Positions 26,750 to 36,697 of a stretch of 64,000 nucleotides of DNA are shown here, one piece after another; the first letter of the stretch is position 1; each line of letters starts with the position of its first letter. Origin of the DNA: Nitrosomonas communis (GTDB taxonomy: Bacteria; Pseudomonadota; Gammaproteobacteria; Burkholderiales; Nitrosomonadaceae); NCBI RefSeq assembly GCF_001007935.1, contig NZ_CP011451.1, positions 744,001 to 808,000 of the forward strand. Direction: 5' to 3'. The position numbers and the translations under genes were made by a program. The notes beneath the pieces are model-generated. The model was not told where the DNA came from and made no database searches. It worked only from the letters and a program-made list of their open reading frames with translations.

Positions 26750-27418
26750 TTAGCTGCCAGTTAGCGCAGCTTGCTTGTAGCTAACGACCACGGTAGCCAA
26801 GCGGGAATTCAGCCCCATCACTGGTACAACCAGCAATTTCTTACCATTCACATCCGACAGCATGGTAATTTTACGTTTTTGCAGCACTTCAGCAGGATAG
26901 AGATCTTTCCCTTCTGCTTCTTCCAGTTTTTTATCTGTTGAAACAAGCAGTTTGCCATCATCACCGATCAACACAACGCGTTCCGTATCTTTCATTTTAA
27001 CCAGCTCATTCAGATATTGACTGACCTGATCAAGATTATTGCGGATCAATTCGCCTCGTACTGCCCATGATAAAACCTGACCAAAACGTTCTTCTTCTTT
27101 GTTATATTGACTGTCAGCATATTCACGTGCTCTTCTCATCATTATGGAACGCTCTGTTTCAAGATCCTGGGTTATTTGTACACGTTCTCTGTCCACGCGG
27201 GATTCAGCTTGACTGACCGCAATATATTTCCATGCAATAACCAGCAATAATATCCCCAGAAAAACCAGAAGCGACCAGGCGGGTAATTGCATGTGCTGAA
27301 TTTTGGCAATTGGGGCAAATTTTTCGCTCAATATGTTCATGAGGGAGGCGGGTTTGGCCCACTCGAGTTTGCTTTTTCCGCTTTGATCACCTTCATTTTG
27401 TTTGTACTGATCTGTCAT
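26750..27418 (-). CDS. Single-pass membrane protein with possible periplasmic sensor-like domain, unknown function
   Basis: 222 residues. I do not recognise the family. A charged cytoplasmic N-terminus of ~45 residues precedes one transmembrane segment (WSLLVFLGILLLVIAWKYIAV), then a Glu/Arg-rich helix and a compact domain (VVLIGDDGKLLVSTDKKLEEAEG ... LLVVPVMGLNSRLATVVVSY) whose pattern resembles single-Cache/PDC-like extracytoplasmic folds. I chose ATG 27418 because AAGGAG lies 8 nt upstream; the frame is open to 27460. The gene faces murA and stands alone. Confidence 0.7.
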   Translation of the reverse strand: MTDQYKQNEGDQSGKSKLEWAKPASLMNILSEKFAPIAKIQHMQLPAWSLLVFLGILLLVIAWKYIAVSQAESRVDRERVQITQDLETERSIMMRRAREYADSQYNKEEERFGQVLSWAVRGELIRNNLDQVSQYLNELVKMKDTERVVLIGDDGKLLVSTDKKLEEAEGKDLYPAEVLQKRKITMLSDVNGKKLLVVPVMGLNSRLATVVVSYKQAALTGS

Positions 27419-27532
27419 GAAATAGCTCCTTGTTGATGTGACAGGAAAGAAAAGTTCCAATTATCCACTATTCCGGATTGAAGGAAAAGAAAAGTTCATA
27501 ATATTTTGTATGGATGGGTAAAGGATGTTGTA

Positions 27533-27635
27533 ATTCCATTTTTAAATCAAAACTAACTTTGTCGGCTTCGCCTTGCCGTATTATTTATACTGTCTGCGGC
27601 TCGCCTTCGCGTTATTTTTGATTTAAAAATGGAAT
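27533..27635 (+). repeat. Family A palindromic repeat, copy A6
   Basis: 103 bp. The arms ATTCCATTTTTAAATCAAAA and TTTTTGATTTAAAAATGGAAT pair perfectly even though both differ from the consensus at the same paired position (C to T on the left, G to A on the right). It lies between the membrane protein gene and argH. Confidence 0.93.
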
Positions 27636-27699
27636 TCATGAAATGAGTTTATTTTTGAATTGATAATCCACCATACTTCAAGCCATTTCAGAGCACTTG

Positions 27700-27797
27700 T
27701 CAGAAGTAAACTATTGCTCCTTACAGGATGTGGAAAACCCTATTCGAGGCAGACAGGTCAAAACAGCGGAAAAAGCGGGGTTTACTTCTGATAAATA
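27700..27797. repeat. Inverted-repeat segment upstream of argH
   Basis: TCAGAAGTAAAC (27700-27711) and GTTTACTTCTGA (27780-27791) are a perfect 12-bp inverted pair 68 bp apart. The part from 27747 (GGCAGACAGGTCAAAACAG...CTGATAAATAAGC) resembles 50594-50645 (CTGACAGGCAAAAACAG...CTGATAAATGAAC), suggesting another dispersed repeat. Confidence 0.4.
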
Positions 27798-27944
27798 AGC
27801 ATATGAAGCTGTTCTTATACCGCAGCGGCAAGGTAGATAGTTTTTCAACAGCCTGTTAATCTTGAGCATAAAACTTTACCAACTCAATAAACCAATTAAA
27901 TCCAATTAAACCAATTCTAAATGGAGAAGAAAGCCGCAGTGGAA

Positions 27945-29327
27945 ATGAATGCCAAAACCTGGTCAGGACGGTTCAATGAACCTGTTACTCAATTAGTGCA
28001 GCGATATACTGCCTCAATAAATTTCGATAAACGATTAGCTGAATACGATATACAAGGCTCCCTGGCTCATGCTCAAATGCTTTCATCAGTCGGTATCATT
28101 AACTCAATTGATCTGGTTGCTATCGAGCAGGGACTCAGCCAGATTCTTGAAGAAATTCGGAATAACCGCTTTGAATGGCAAATCGAATTAGAAGATGTCC
28201 ACCTTAATATCGAAAAACGCCTGACCGCACTGATTGGGGATGCAGGGAAAAGATTACATACTGCCCGCTCCCGCAATGATCAGGTAGCCACTGATATCCG
28301 GCTTTATTTACGGGCCTCGATTGATGAGATTACCCAACTAATCCAATCCCTGCAACGGGCGCTCCTGGATTTGGCTGAACAACATATTGAGACCGTGATG
28401 CCTGGTTTTACTCATCTCCAGGTGGCTCAACCTGTCTCATTTGGCCATCATCTAATGGCCTATTATGAAATGCTTGGCAGAGATATCGCAAGACTTCTAG
28501 ACTGTCGCAAGCGTGTCAATAAATTGCCTCTGGGGGCAGCAGCGCTAGCTGGAACCAGCTATCCCATCGACCGTGAGATGGTCGCACAATTGCTTGGTTT
28601 TGAGGGCATTTGCCTAAACTCACTCGATGCCGTATCAGATCGTGATTTCGCAATAGAATTTTGTGCCTGTGCAGCATTGCTCATGACTCATCTTTCACGC
28701 TTTTCTGAAGAACTGATCATCTGGATGAGTCCTGCCTTCAATTTTATTCAACTGGCAGATCGTTTCTGCACAGGCTCATCCATCATGCCGCAAAAGAAAA
28801 ACCCTGATGTACCTGAACTGGTTCGGGGAAAAACGGGGCGTATTAATGGTCATCTGGTGGCATTGCTGACATTGATGAAATCTCAGCCACTTGCCTATAA
28901 TAAAGATAATCAGGAAGACAAAGAGCCACTATTTGATACGGTCGATACCCTGGTCGCTACACTGCGTATTTATACGGACATGCTCTCTGGCATAACCATA
29001 AATCAGGACGTCATGCGTCAGGCCGCCATGCGCGGTTACGCCACCGCAACCGATCTGGCAGACTATCTGGTCAAGAAAGGTCTCCCCTTCCGTGATGCCC
29101 ATGAAATCGTGGCTCAAGCAGTTCGTTTTGCTGAAAATAAAAGCTGTGATTTAAGCGAACTGTCGCTGTCTGAATTAAAACAGTTTTCATCGATCATCGA
29201 ACAAGATATTTTCTCCTTTTTAACGCTCGAAGGCTCCATGAACAGCCGCAATCATCCGGGCGGAACAGCGCCAGCGCAGGTACGTGCAGCAATTGTGCAA
29301 GCGAGAAAAGAGTTATCCAATCATTGA
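27945..29327 (+). CDS. argH: Argininosuccinate lyase
   Basis: 460 residues from the preferred start ([13 protein letters not shown]); the frame is open eight codons earlier (27921), where no ribosome-binding site is visible. It cleaves argininosuccinate to arginine and fumarate, the last step of arginine synthesis, as a cytosolic tetramer. The fumarase/aspartase superfamily signature [15 protein letters not shown] is present, containing the catalytic Ser loop, as are [14 protein letters not shown] and the TAxH-like [16 protein letters not shown]. The fructosamine kinase gene begins 3 bp after its stop. Confidence 0.97.
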   Translation: MNAKTWSGRFNEPVTQLVQRYTASINFDKRLAEYDIQGSLAHAQMLSSVGIINSIDLVAIEQGLSQILEEIRNNRFEWQIELEDVHLNIEKRLTALIGDAGKRLHTARSRNDQVATDIRLYLRASIDEITQLIQSLQRALLDLAEQHIETVMPGFTHLQVAQPVSFGHHLMAYYEMLGRDIARLLDCRKRVNKLPLGAAALAGTSYPIDREMVAQLLGFEGICLNSLDAVSDRDFAIEFCACAALLMTHLSRFSEELIIWMSPAFNFIQLADRFCTGSSIMPQKKNPDVPELVRGKTGRINGHLVALLTLMKSQPLAYNKDNQEDKEPLFDTVDTLVATLRIYTDMLSGITINQDVMRQAAMRGYATATDLADYLVKKGLPFRDAHEIVAQAVRFAENKSCDLSELSLSELKQFSSIIEQDIFSFLTLEGSMNSRNHPGGTAPAQVRAAIVQARKELSNH

Positions 29328-29330
29328 ATC

Positions 29331-30245
29331 ATGATGCGATCAACCCATAATTTATCTTCTCAATCTCCCTGGCCAGAGATTGCCGAGCAGATTGAGAGCA
29401 CTTTAGATACTCATTTTGTTATAGAAAAGATCCATGCTATTGGCGGCGGATGTATCAATGAGACTTATCATCTTCAAGGCAGGGAGCAGCACTATTTTGT
29501 CAAACTGAACAAAGCAAGCACGCTACCGATGTTTGAAGCAGAAGCAGCAGGTCTTAAAGAAATACATAATTCTCACACTTTGCGCGTTCCTGAGCCCAAG
29601 TGCTGGGGTAGTAATGAGGTCCATGCCTGGTTGGTGCTAGAATACCTGGAGTTAAAACACTTACCTAATCCACACGCAGAAGCATTAGGCGTGGGTCTCG
29701 CCAATATGCATCGCACTTTCTCTGATCAGTTCGGCTGGTTTCGTAATAATACCATTGGCTCTACTTTACAGAAAAACGACCGTTCTTCTGAATGGATCCC
29801 ATTCTGGCGTCAACACCGGTTAGGATATCAACTCCAGCTTGCTCAGATAAATGGCTATAAAGGCAGGCTACAAACTCAGGGTGAGCGGCTTATGGCCGAT
29901 CTCGATGTATTCTTTACGGGAACGCGCATCAATGCTTGCTTGTTGCATGGTGATCTATGGAGTGGCAACTACTCGTTTGATGCGGCAGGACGACCGGTAT
30001 TATTCGACCCCGCCGTATATTATGGAGATCGTGAAACTGATCTTGCCATGACTGAGCTTTTTGGAGGGTTCCCGGCCCAGTTCTATGCGAGCTATCAAGA
30101 TGCTTATCCACTTGAAGCGGGCTATCATACGCGCAAAACACTTTATAATCTCTACCATGTTTTAAATCATCTGAATCTGTTTGGAAGTGGTTACCTGCGC
30201 CAGGCAGAGCAGATGATGGATAAATTGCTTGCTGAGATAAAATAA
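29331..30245 (+). CDS. Fructosamine/ketosamine-3-kinase family protein
   Basis: 304 residues. This APH-fold kinase phosphorylates sugar adducts on amines so that they fall off, repairing glycated proteins. Motifs: the nucleotide-binding GGGCINETYHLQ loop, the catalytic-loop LLHGDLWSGNYSFD, and the metal-binding LFDPAVYYGDRETDLAMTELFGGF, which is nearly invariant in this family. The gene is immediately after argH and probably cotranscribed with it. A second Met directly follows the first. Confidence 0.94.
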   Translation: MMRSTHNLSSQSPWPEIAEQIESTLDTHFVIEKIHAIGGGCINETYHLQGREQHYFVKLNKASTLPMFEAEAAGLKEIHNSHTLRVPEPKCWGSNEVHAWLVLEYLELKHLPNPHAEALGVGLANMHRTFSDQFGWFRNNTIGSTLQKNDRSSEWIPFWRQHRLGYQLQLAQINGYKGRLQTQGERLMADLDVFFTGTRINACLLHGDLWSGNYSFDAAGRPVLFDPAVYYGDRETDLAMTELFGGFPAQFYASYQDAYPLEAGYHTRKTLYNLYHVLNHLNLFGSGYLRQAEQMMDKLLAEIK

Positions 30246-30316
30246 AGGGTCGGTACGAAGCATCACTATTTTTGTACTTGATTGTAAAGGCATGAGAGAC
30301 ACAATAGAATAAGGGT

Positions 30317-30440
30317 ACCTCTAAAAATTCAAATTTCGTCACAATATTCATTGTTCACAAAAAAAGTTTCCTTACCTATCCGTGATAGGCTGCGTTAACC
30401 TTTTTTGTTGCTTGCTTAGAACTCTGAATTTTTAGAAGCG
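30317..30440. repeat. Palindromic intergenic repeat, about 124 bp
   Basis: The arms CCTCTAAAAATTCA (left) and TGAATTTTTAGAAGC (right) are inverted, and a small hairpin CCTATC-CGT-GATAGG (30375-30389) sits in the middle. A part of the arm (GATACCTCTAAAAA) recurs near 57975. There is no coding potential. It lies between fructosamine kinase and the GTPase gene. Confidence 0.55.
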
Positions 30441-30524
30441 CTCATAAGATCAAAATCAGATTAAACGCTATAATAATTAATCAATTACACTCTTTGTTAT
30501 TTAACGAATCAAATAAGGACTGCT

Positions 30525-32042
30525 ATGGCACAAAGCTCAACAAATATTTATAAGCGTCTGGAAAGCCTCGAAAAACATCTTGCGGAAGAACATCCTGATA
30601 ACCCGGTCTTGGCTAAGGCAGTTCACAGTTTTCGCAAATTAGATCGTGTCGCCCAGGATATCGGTTTACTCGATCGCAACGAGTCTTATGCAACCCATGT
30701 CACCTGGTGGCCGATGATTGCGGTACTGGGAACATTCTCAGCCGGCAAATCCACTTTTATCAATTCTTATCTGGACATGCATTTGCAACGCACGGGTAAT
30801 CAAGCTGTCGACGATAAATTTACGGTGATTTGTTATAGTAGCGATAATGAAGTCAAGACGTTACCGGGGATAGCATTAGATGCTGATCCACGTTTCCCCT
30901 TTTATCAAATCAGTCGAAGTATTGAAGAGATTTCAGAAGCCGGACCTCAGCGTATTGATGCTTACATTCAGTTAAAAACGTGTCCTTCTGAAAAGATCCG
31001 CGGCAAAATTCTGATTGACTCTCCTGGGTTTGATGCCGATAGCCAACGTAACTCTACGTTACGTCTAACGCAACATATCATCGATTTATCCGATCTGGTG
31101 CTCGTATTCTTTGATGCACGCCATCCCGAGCCAGGCGCCATGAAGGATACATTGGCATATCTGGTATCAGGCACCATTAACCGGGCTGACTCCAATAAAT
31201 TCCTTTATATCCTTAACCAAATGGATGTCACTGCCAAAGAAGACAATCCTGAAGAAGTCGTTTCTGCCTGGCAGCGTTCGCTGGCACAAGCCGGTTTATT
31301 CGCTGGCAAGTTTTACCGAATTTATAATCCTGAAGCCGCTGCACCGATTGAAGATCCCCTCATCCGGGAGCGTTATGAGACTAAACGCGAAGAAGATATG
31401 GCGGAGATCAATACGCGCATGCAGCAAATTGAAGTAGAGCGCTCCTACCGTATAGCCGGTATGCTTGAGCAGACAGCTGAAACCATCAGCAACCAGATTA
31501 TTCATAAACTTACCAGCATGCTCCAAAAGTGGAAAAAACGAGTCATTTTGTTTGACAGTATCGTATTCGGTACCTTGTTAATTCTAAGTGGGGTCGCTTT
31601 CTGGTTAACCGATAGCTGGAATCTATTGAAAACATTTGCTGAAAATATTATGGCCTATGACACTTCCTCACTGATTGGTCTTGGCGTAATAGTTGTGGTT
31701 ATGGCTTATATTCATTTCACCATTCGCCGTAAGGTTGCAGACAATATGGCAGAAAAACTCCCAGGAAAATTTGGTCATGATCATACCGCCTGCAAGCAAT
31801 ACACTCAGGCATTCCTCAAGAGTACAGCGGGTTTTCGCCCCATGTGTTTTCAAAAACCTGCTGGTTGGAATGGCTCAAATCAAAATATTCTTGCTGAAGT
31901 GAGAAGCGAAGCCAATGACTATATCCAGTCATTGAACGATCAATTTACCAACCCTTCTGGTCGTAAAGTTGAAGTTGCAGTGGCAGCTGAAGAAAAACCT
32001 GCAACAGAAAGCGTCACTACGCCTGAAACCAGGGTCGAATAA
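30525..32042 (+). CDS. Dynamin-like GTPase, membrane-associated
   Basis: 505 residues. GTPase motifs: G1 GTFSAGKSTFIN (about residue 70), G3 IDSPGFDAD, G4 ILNQMD. Two hydrophobic segments near residues 342-364 and 377-396 (ILFDSIVFGTLLILSGVAFW; SLIGLGVIVVVMAYIHFTI) form a hairpin anchor, and the C-terminal tail is Glu/Ala-rich. This organisation fits bacterial dynamin-like proteins, which remodel or guard membranes, though the long helical stalk of classical members is short here. It has its own promoter region and is followed by a strong hairpin. Confidence 0.85.
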   Translation: MAQSSTNIYKRLESLEKHLAEEHPDNPVLAKAVHSFRKLDRVAQDIGLLDRNESYATHVTWWPMIAVLGTFSAGKSTFINSYLDMHLQRTGNQAVDDKFTVICYSSDNEVKTLPGIALDADPRFPFYQISRSIEEISEAGPQRIDAYIQLKTCPSEKIRGKILIDSPGFDADSQRNSTLRLTQHIIDLSDLVLVFFDARHPEPGAMKDTLAYLVSGTINRADSNKFLYILNQMDVTAKEDNPEEVVSAWQRSLAQAGLFAGKFYRIYNPEAAAPIEDPLIRERYETKREEDMAEINTRMQQIEVERSYRIAGMLEQTAETISNQIIHKLTSMLQKWKKRVILFDSIVFGTLLILSGVAFWLTDSWNLLKTFAENIMAYDTSSLIGLGVIVVVMAYIHFTIRRKVADNMAEKLPGKFGHDHTACKQYTQAFLKSTAGFRPMCFQKPAGWNGSNQNILAEVRSEANDYIQSLNDQFTNPSGRKVEVAVAAEEKPATESVTTPETRVE

Positions 32043-32120
32043 GCAGGGCAAGTGCTCAAAACAGAGTCGCTTGCTTGATGGAAAAAAAACTAACCCTGTC
32101 TTTTAAAAGAATGGTTGCTC

Positions 32121-32148
32121 ATCACCCCCAGCCTCGCTGGGGGTTGAT
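32121..32148. terminator. Hairpin terminator after the dynamin-like GTPase gene
   Basis: The stem ACCCCCAGC / GCTGGGGGT with loop CTC is extended by TCA/TGA on the outside. It lies 80 bp past the stop and before a convergent gene. The 3' side is TTGATTG rather than a pure T-run, but stem strength is high. Confidence 0.7.
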
Positions 32149-32258
32149 TGAGTAAATTGCAGAGAGAGCAAACCCTATCACCCAATAGGACGCAAAAGGA
32201 CGCAATAGCGCAATATGACAAGGAGAAACCGGCCAAGCCTTTTGATTTTATAATCGAA

Positions 32259-32597
32259 CTATTTGTATTCCGATTTTTTCGTTTTAGTTTCAATAATCTC
32301 AGCATCTTCGATGTCAATCGATCTTTCTTTCTCCTCAAATTTTCCAGATTTTTGCAGTTTGCGCCGCAGCCACCAGAACCTTACGCCTATAGCTCCAGCC
32401 GCTATCACGATTAAAGCAAAAAAGATTGAAAAAAAGACCATCCCTAGCAACATGGCACCAATAAATAAAGGAATCAGCGCCAAGAAAAATAGCCAGCGTT
32501 GCCAAGGTGAACCAGGGGTAGATCGATTCGTCGATGACTCTGACTGCTTATCATCAATTATCCTATGGATAAATATTTTTCTGTGATTATCATTCAT
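32259..32597 (-). CDS. Small membrane protein of unknown function
   Basis: 112 residues. A hydrophilic N-terminus of ~35 residues is followed by two transmembrane segments (WLFFLALIPLFIGAMLLGMVFF and FFALIVIAAGAIGVRFWWL) and a highly charged Lys/Glu C-terminal tail. No family is recognised. Its ATG overlaps the TGA of pepP by 4 bp, so it is translationally coupled to pepP and is the last gene of the polA-pepP run on the minus strand. Confidence 0.75.
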   Translation of the reverse strand: MNDNHRKIFIHRIIDDKQSESSTNRSTPGSPWQRWLFFLALIPLFIGAMLLGMVFFSIFFALIVIAAGAIGVRFWWLRRKLQKSGKFEEKERSIDIEDAEIIETKTKKSEYK

Positions 32598-33901
32598 TGT
32601 GTTAACTCCTCTATTTCTGCCACCGTTTTAGGCACATCGATAGTCAGTACTTCATGACCAACGGCTGTCACTGCTACATCATCTTCGATACGCACCCCGA
32701 TATTCCAGAAATGCTGCGGAACATTATCCGCCGGACGAATGTAACATCCTGGTTCCACCGTCAAAGTCATTCCCGGTGATAAACAGCGCCATTGACCATT
32801 CTGTTTATATTCACCCGCATCATGCACATCCAGCCCCAACCAATGCCCGGTGCGATGCATGTAAAAGCGCTTATAATCTTCTGATTGAATCACACTGTCC
32901 ACACTCCCCTGGCATAGCCCCAGATCGATAAATCCCTGGGCAAGCACTTGTAAAGCAGCCTGATGAGGCATATCCCAGGTATTCCCGGGTTGGACTACCG
33001 CAATGGCTGCCATTTGAGCAGAAAGCACGAGCTGATAAATATCTTTTTGTACCGGTGTAAATTTGCTATCTACCGGGAAGGTACGAGTGATATCGGCTGC
33101 ATAACCATTAAATTCACAACCTGCATCAATAAGCAGCAAATCACCTGACTGTAATTGTGCTTTATTTTCGATATAATGCAACACACAGGCATTAGCGCCC
33201 CCTGCCACGATAGGCGAGTACGCCGGCGCTTGCGAGCCCAGGCGACGGAACTCATGCAATAATTCGGCTTCGATCTCATATTCATACATACCAGGTTGTG
33301 TCTTCTGCATCGCTCGACAATGCGCTCCTGCAGAAATTTTTGCCGCATGGCGCATGAGCGACAGCTCTTCCTCACTTTTAAACAAGCGCATTTCATCCAG
33401 AATATGACAAATATCACGTACTTCGTGAGGTGCTGATACGCCTCCGCGTACCTTTTCTCTTACCTGTTTAATCCAGCTAATGAGGCGTGTATCCCATGTC
33501 GCGTCTTGCCCTAGCATGGCATAGATAGTTGGCTGATTCTCAAGTAATTTGGGTAACCATTCATCCAATTTGGTGATGGGATAAGCTGCATCAAAACCAA
33601 ATGCTTCACGCGCAGCATCGGGCCCATAGCGGAATCCATCCCAAATCTCACGTTCCTCATTTTTTTCCCGGCAGAACAGTATTTGTTCTGCCTTTGCCTG
33701 ACTATTCTCGCATATAACCACTAAGACAGCCTCAGGCTCATAGAAACCAGTTAAATAATAAAAATAGCTATCGAAACGATAGGGATAAAAAGCATCACGA
33801 TTTCTGAGTCTTAAAGGAGAAGTTGCAATAATAGCAACCCCCTGCTGCATCTGTGACAATAAGCGTAAGCGCCGCTCGCGAAAAGTTTTGATTTGATCCA
33901 T
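32594..33901 (-). CDS. pepP: Xaa-Pro aminopeptidase (PepP)
   Basis: 435 residues from ATG 33901 (MDQIKTFRERR), close to E. coli PepP; the frame is open to 33961 but the extra 20 residues are unlike the family. It removes N-terminal residues preceding proline, using two Mn2+ ions. The AMP_N domain (residues 1-~140: NRDAFYPYRFDSYFYYLTGF) precedes the pita-bread domain with ligand motifs LLIDAGCEFNGYAADITRT, HRTGHWLGLDVHD and TVEPGCYI. It lies just downstream of polA on the same strand and ends in a 4-bp overlap with the next gene. Confidence 0.96.
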   Translation of the reverse strand: MDQIKTFRERRLRLLSQMQQGVAIIATSPLRLRNRDAFYPYRFDSYFYYLTGFYEPEAVLVVICENSQAKAEQILFCREKNEEREIWDGFRYGPDAAREAFGFDAAYPITKLDEWLPKLLENQPTIYAMLGQDATWDTRLISWIKQVREKVRGGVSAPHEVRDICHILDEMRLFKSEEELSLMRHAAKISAGAHCRAMQKTQPGMYEYEIEAELLHEFRRLGSQAPAYSPIVAGGANACVLHYIENKAQLQSGDLLLIDAGCEFNGYAADITRTFPVDSKFTPVQKDIYQLVLSAQMAAIAVVQPGNTWDMPHQAALQVLAQGFIDLGLCQGSVDSVIQSEDYKRFYMHRTGHWLGLDVHDAGEYKQNGQWRCLSPGMTLTVEPGCYIRPADNVPQHFWNIGVRIEDDVAVTAVGHEVLTIDVPKTVAEIEELTQ

Positions 33902-33942
33902 AGTGGCTTGAGTTTTACAAGAGTTTTCAGGGAACGCAAGGA

Positions 33943-36681
33943 CTAATGCGCCTGCTCCCAATTATTGCCCACACCTAGTTCGACTTGAAGGGGCACATTA
34001 AGTTTGCAGACATTTTCCATTAAATCCGGCAAGACATGTTTTACTCTATCGACTTCTTCACAGGGTACTTCCAGGACTAATTCATCATGAACCTGCATGA
34101 TGAGCATACTGTGCATCTTTTCCTTTATCAGCCATTCATGTACGGCAATCATGGCAAGCTTAATGATATCTGCTGCAGTTCCTTGCATGGGCGCATTGAT
34201 AGCGGCACGTTCCGCTGCCTGTTTGCGATTGTGATTGGAGCTGTTGATTTCCGGCAACCATAATTGACGACCAAATACCGTCTCAACATAGCCTTTCTCT
34301 TTGGCCTGCAGTCGAGTCCTCTGCATATAGTCAGCGACCCCGGGATAGCGTGCGAAATAGCGATCGATATAAAGGCGCGCGGCACTACGCTCAATCCCTA
34401 ATTGGGTTGCGAGACCATAATCAGACATCCCATAGATGAGTCCAAAATTGATTACTTTAGCATAGCGACGCTGTTCCTGATTAACCTGATCCACCGGTAC
34501 ACCAAATACTTCTGCTGCAGTGGCGCAGTGAATATCCTCATTAGCAGCAAATGCCTTAAGCAATCCCTTATCCTGAGAAATATGGGCCATGATGCGCAAT
34601 TCAATCTGAGAATAATCTGCCGAAATAATACGACTGCCAGGCGGTGCTATGAATGCTTCCCGGATGCGCCGGCCTTCCTGCCTGCGCACCGGTATATTCT
34701 GTAAATTTGGCTCATTGCTGGCTAACCTGCCGGTTACGGCAACGGCCTGCGCATAAGTGGTATGTACCCGATGAGTAGTGTTATCCACCATGAGGGGTAA
34801 TTTATCCGTATAAGTTGATTTAAGTTTAGCCAAGCCACGATACTCGAGCAGAATCTTAGGTAGTGGATAATCGAGCGCGAGCTGCTGCAAAACATCTTCG
34901 TCGGTCGAGGGTGAGCCTTTGGGCGTCTTCTTGATAACCGGTAATTTAAGCTGGTTAAATAAAACTTCCTGGATTTGTTTGGTTGAATTCAAATTGAATA
35001 CTTGTCCGGCACTGAAACAAGCCTGCTGTTCCAGTGCCAATAATTGCTTTTCCAGCTCACGGCTTTGTGCCCGGAGCAGATCCACATCCAGCAGCACGCC
35101 ATTACGCTCGATCTGAAATAACACATTGAGTAACGGCATCTCGATATGGCGATAAATATAGTCGAGCTGTGCTTGACACGCTATCTTCGGATATAAGCAC
35201 TGGTGCAATTGCAGCGTAATATCAGCGTCTTCTGCTGCATAGCGCGTTGCCTCATCAAGCATAACCTGGTCAAAACCAATCCGGCTGACTCCTTTCCCCG
35301 TTACTTCATCATAGGTTATCGTTTTTACACCCAGGTGACGCCATGCCATGCTATCCATATTGTGCGGATAATGAGACTCCAGCACATACGATTGCAATAA
35401 GGTATCATGCGTTATTCCCTTCAGGCTGATGCCATAATTCGCAAAAATATGCTGATCATATTTGAGATTTTGCCCAACTTTCAATTTTGCTGGATTCTCC
35501 AGCCAGGATCTCATTTTGTTCAACACAACATCGAGCTGTAATTGTTGTGGTGCACCAGGAAAACAGTGCGTCAGCGGCACATACGCGGCTTGACCCGGCT
35601 CCATACATAACGAAATCCCAACCAGTTGCGCCTGCAGTGGGTTCAAACTAGTCGTTTCAGTATCGAGCGAAACCAATGGTGCCGCATCGCACTGCACCAG
35701 CCATTTGTTCAACTGATCTTCGGTAAGAACCGTTTCATAACTAACTGATGTGGTTTCACTGGAGATGGATACCGCACCGCCTGGATTTAGCAGTGCAGCC
35801 GTTAATGGATCGGACAGAGCTGAGCTGGATAGCTCATTCTGCTGCAACTCGCGTGACCAGGTTTTAAAATCCAGACATTCAAACAGTGCGACCAGTTTTT
35901 GAGTATTTTGTGGTTTAACCACCAGATCTTGCCAATCGATTGAAAGATCCACATCACACTTAATCGTCAGCAATGCGCGTGATATCTCTAACCAAGGGAT
36001 GGCTTTGCGCAGATTCTCTCCGATGACGCCGCCAATTCCATTGGCATGTGCGAGGATATTATCCAGGCTGCCGTACTGCGTCAGCCACTTCACTGCCGTT
36101 TTAGGCCCTACTTTTTCTACCCCTGGAATATTATCGGTGCTATCCCCTACCAACGCCAAGTAATCGAGTATCTGCGCAGGCATGACGCCAAATTTATTCA
36201 GCACCCCCGCCTCATCCAGAGTCTCATTACTCATAGTATTAACGAGTCTGATCCCAGAATTTACCAATTGCGCGATGTCTTTATCACCGGTTGAAATAAT
36301 GCATTGTATCCCGGCTTGCTCCGCTTTTTTAGCAAGCGTCCCAATCACATCATCTGCTTCAACGCCTTCAATGATCAGTAAAGGCCAGCCCATTGCCTGG
36401 ATACATTCGAGCAATGGCGTAATTTGTGCCGACAAATCTGCCGGCATAGAAGGACGATGCGCTTTGTATTGCGGATAAATCTCATCACGGAAAGTTTTGC
36501 CTTTTGCATCAAACACGCACGCGCTATAATCTGTCTGGTAATCCTTGTGCAAGCGACGTAACATATTAAGTACACCGTAAATTGCGCCAGTTGGCTCATT
36601 TTGTCGATTGCGTAAATCGGGTAATGCATAAAAAGCACGATATAAATAAGATGAACCATCAACTAGCAAAAGTGCTTTCAT
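33943..36681 (-). CDS. polA: DNA polymerase I
   Basis: 912 residues. The three domains are in order. The 5'-3' exonuclease (residues 1-~290) has LVDGSSYLYRAFYALP, GVEADDVIGTLA and GDSTDNIPGVEKVGPKTA. The 3'-5' proofreading exonuclease has its first motif intact as SLDTETTSL. The polymerase domain has ADYSQIELRIMAHIS (motif A), RRYAKVINFGLIYGMS (O helix) and MQVHDELVLEVP (motif C). It therefore retains proofreading, unlike Taq-type enzymes. It fills gaps in repair and removes primers. It is divergent from the LOG gene, whose start is only 16 bp away on the other strand, so their promoters overlap coding sequence. Confidence 0.97.
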   Translation of the reverse strand: MKALLLVDGSSYLYRAFYALPDLRNRQNEPTGAIYGVLNMLRRLHKDYQTDYSACVFDAKGKTFRDEIYPQYKAHRPSMPADLSAQITPLLECIQAMGWPLLIIEGVEADDVIGTLAKKAEQAGIQCIISTGDKDIAQLVNSGIRLVNTMSNETLDEAGVLNKFGVMPAQILDYLALVGDSTDNIPGVEKVGPKTAVKWLTQYGSLDNILAHANGIGGVIGENLRKAIPWLEISRALLTIKCDVDLSIDWQDLVVKPQNTQKLVALFECLDFKTWSRELQQNELSSSALSDPLTAALLNPGGAVSISSETTSVSYETVLTEDQLNKWLVQCDAAPLVSLDTETTSLNPLQAQLVGISLCMEPGQAAYVPLTHCFPGAPQQLQLDVVLNKMRSWLENPAKLKVGQNLKYDQHIFANYGISLKGITHDTLLQSYVLESHYPHNMDSMAWRHLGVKTITYDEVTGKGVSRIGFDQVMLDEATRYAAEDADITLQLHQCLYPKIACQAQLDYIYRHIEMPLLNVLFQIERNGVLLDVDLLRAQSRELEKQLLALEQQACFSAGQVFNLNSTKQIQEVLFNQLKLPVIKKTPKGSPSTDEDVLQQLALDYPLPKILLEYRGLAKLKSTYTDKLPLMVDNTTHRVHTTYAQAVAVTGRLASNEPNLQNIPVRRQEGRRIREAFIAPPGSRIISADYSQIELRIMAHISQDKGLLKAFAANEDIHCATAAEVFGVPVDQVNQEQRRYAKVINFGLIYGMSDYGLATQLGIERSAARLYIDRYFARYPGVADYMQRTRLQAKEKGYVETVFGRQLWLPEINSSNHNRKQAAERAAINAPMQGTAADIIKLAMIAVHEWLIKEKMHSMLIMQVHDELVLEVPCEEVDRVKHVLPDLMENVCKLNVPLQVELGVGNNWEQAH

Positions 36682-36697
36682 CTAAAAAAGGACCCCT

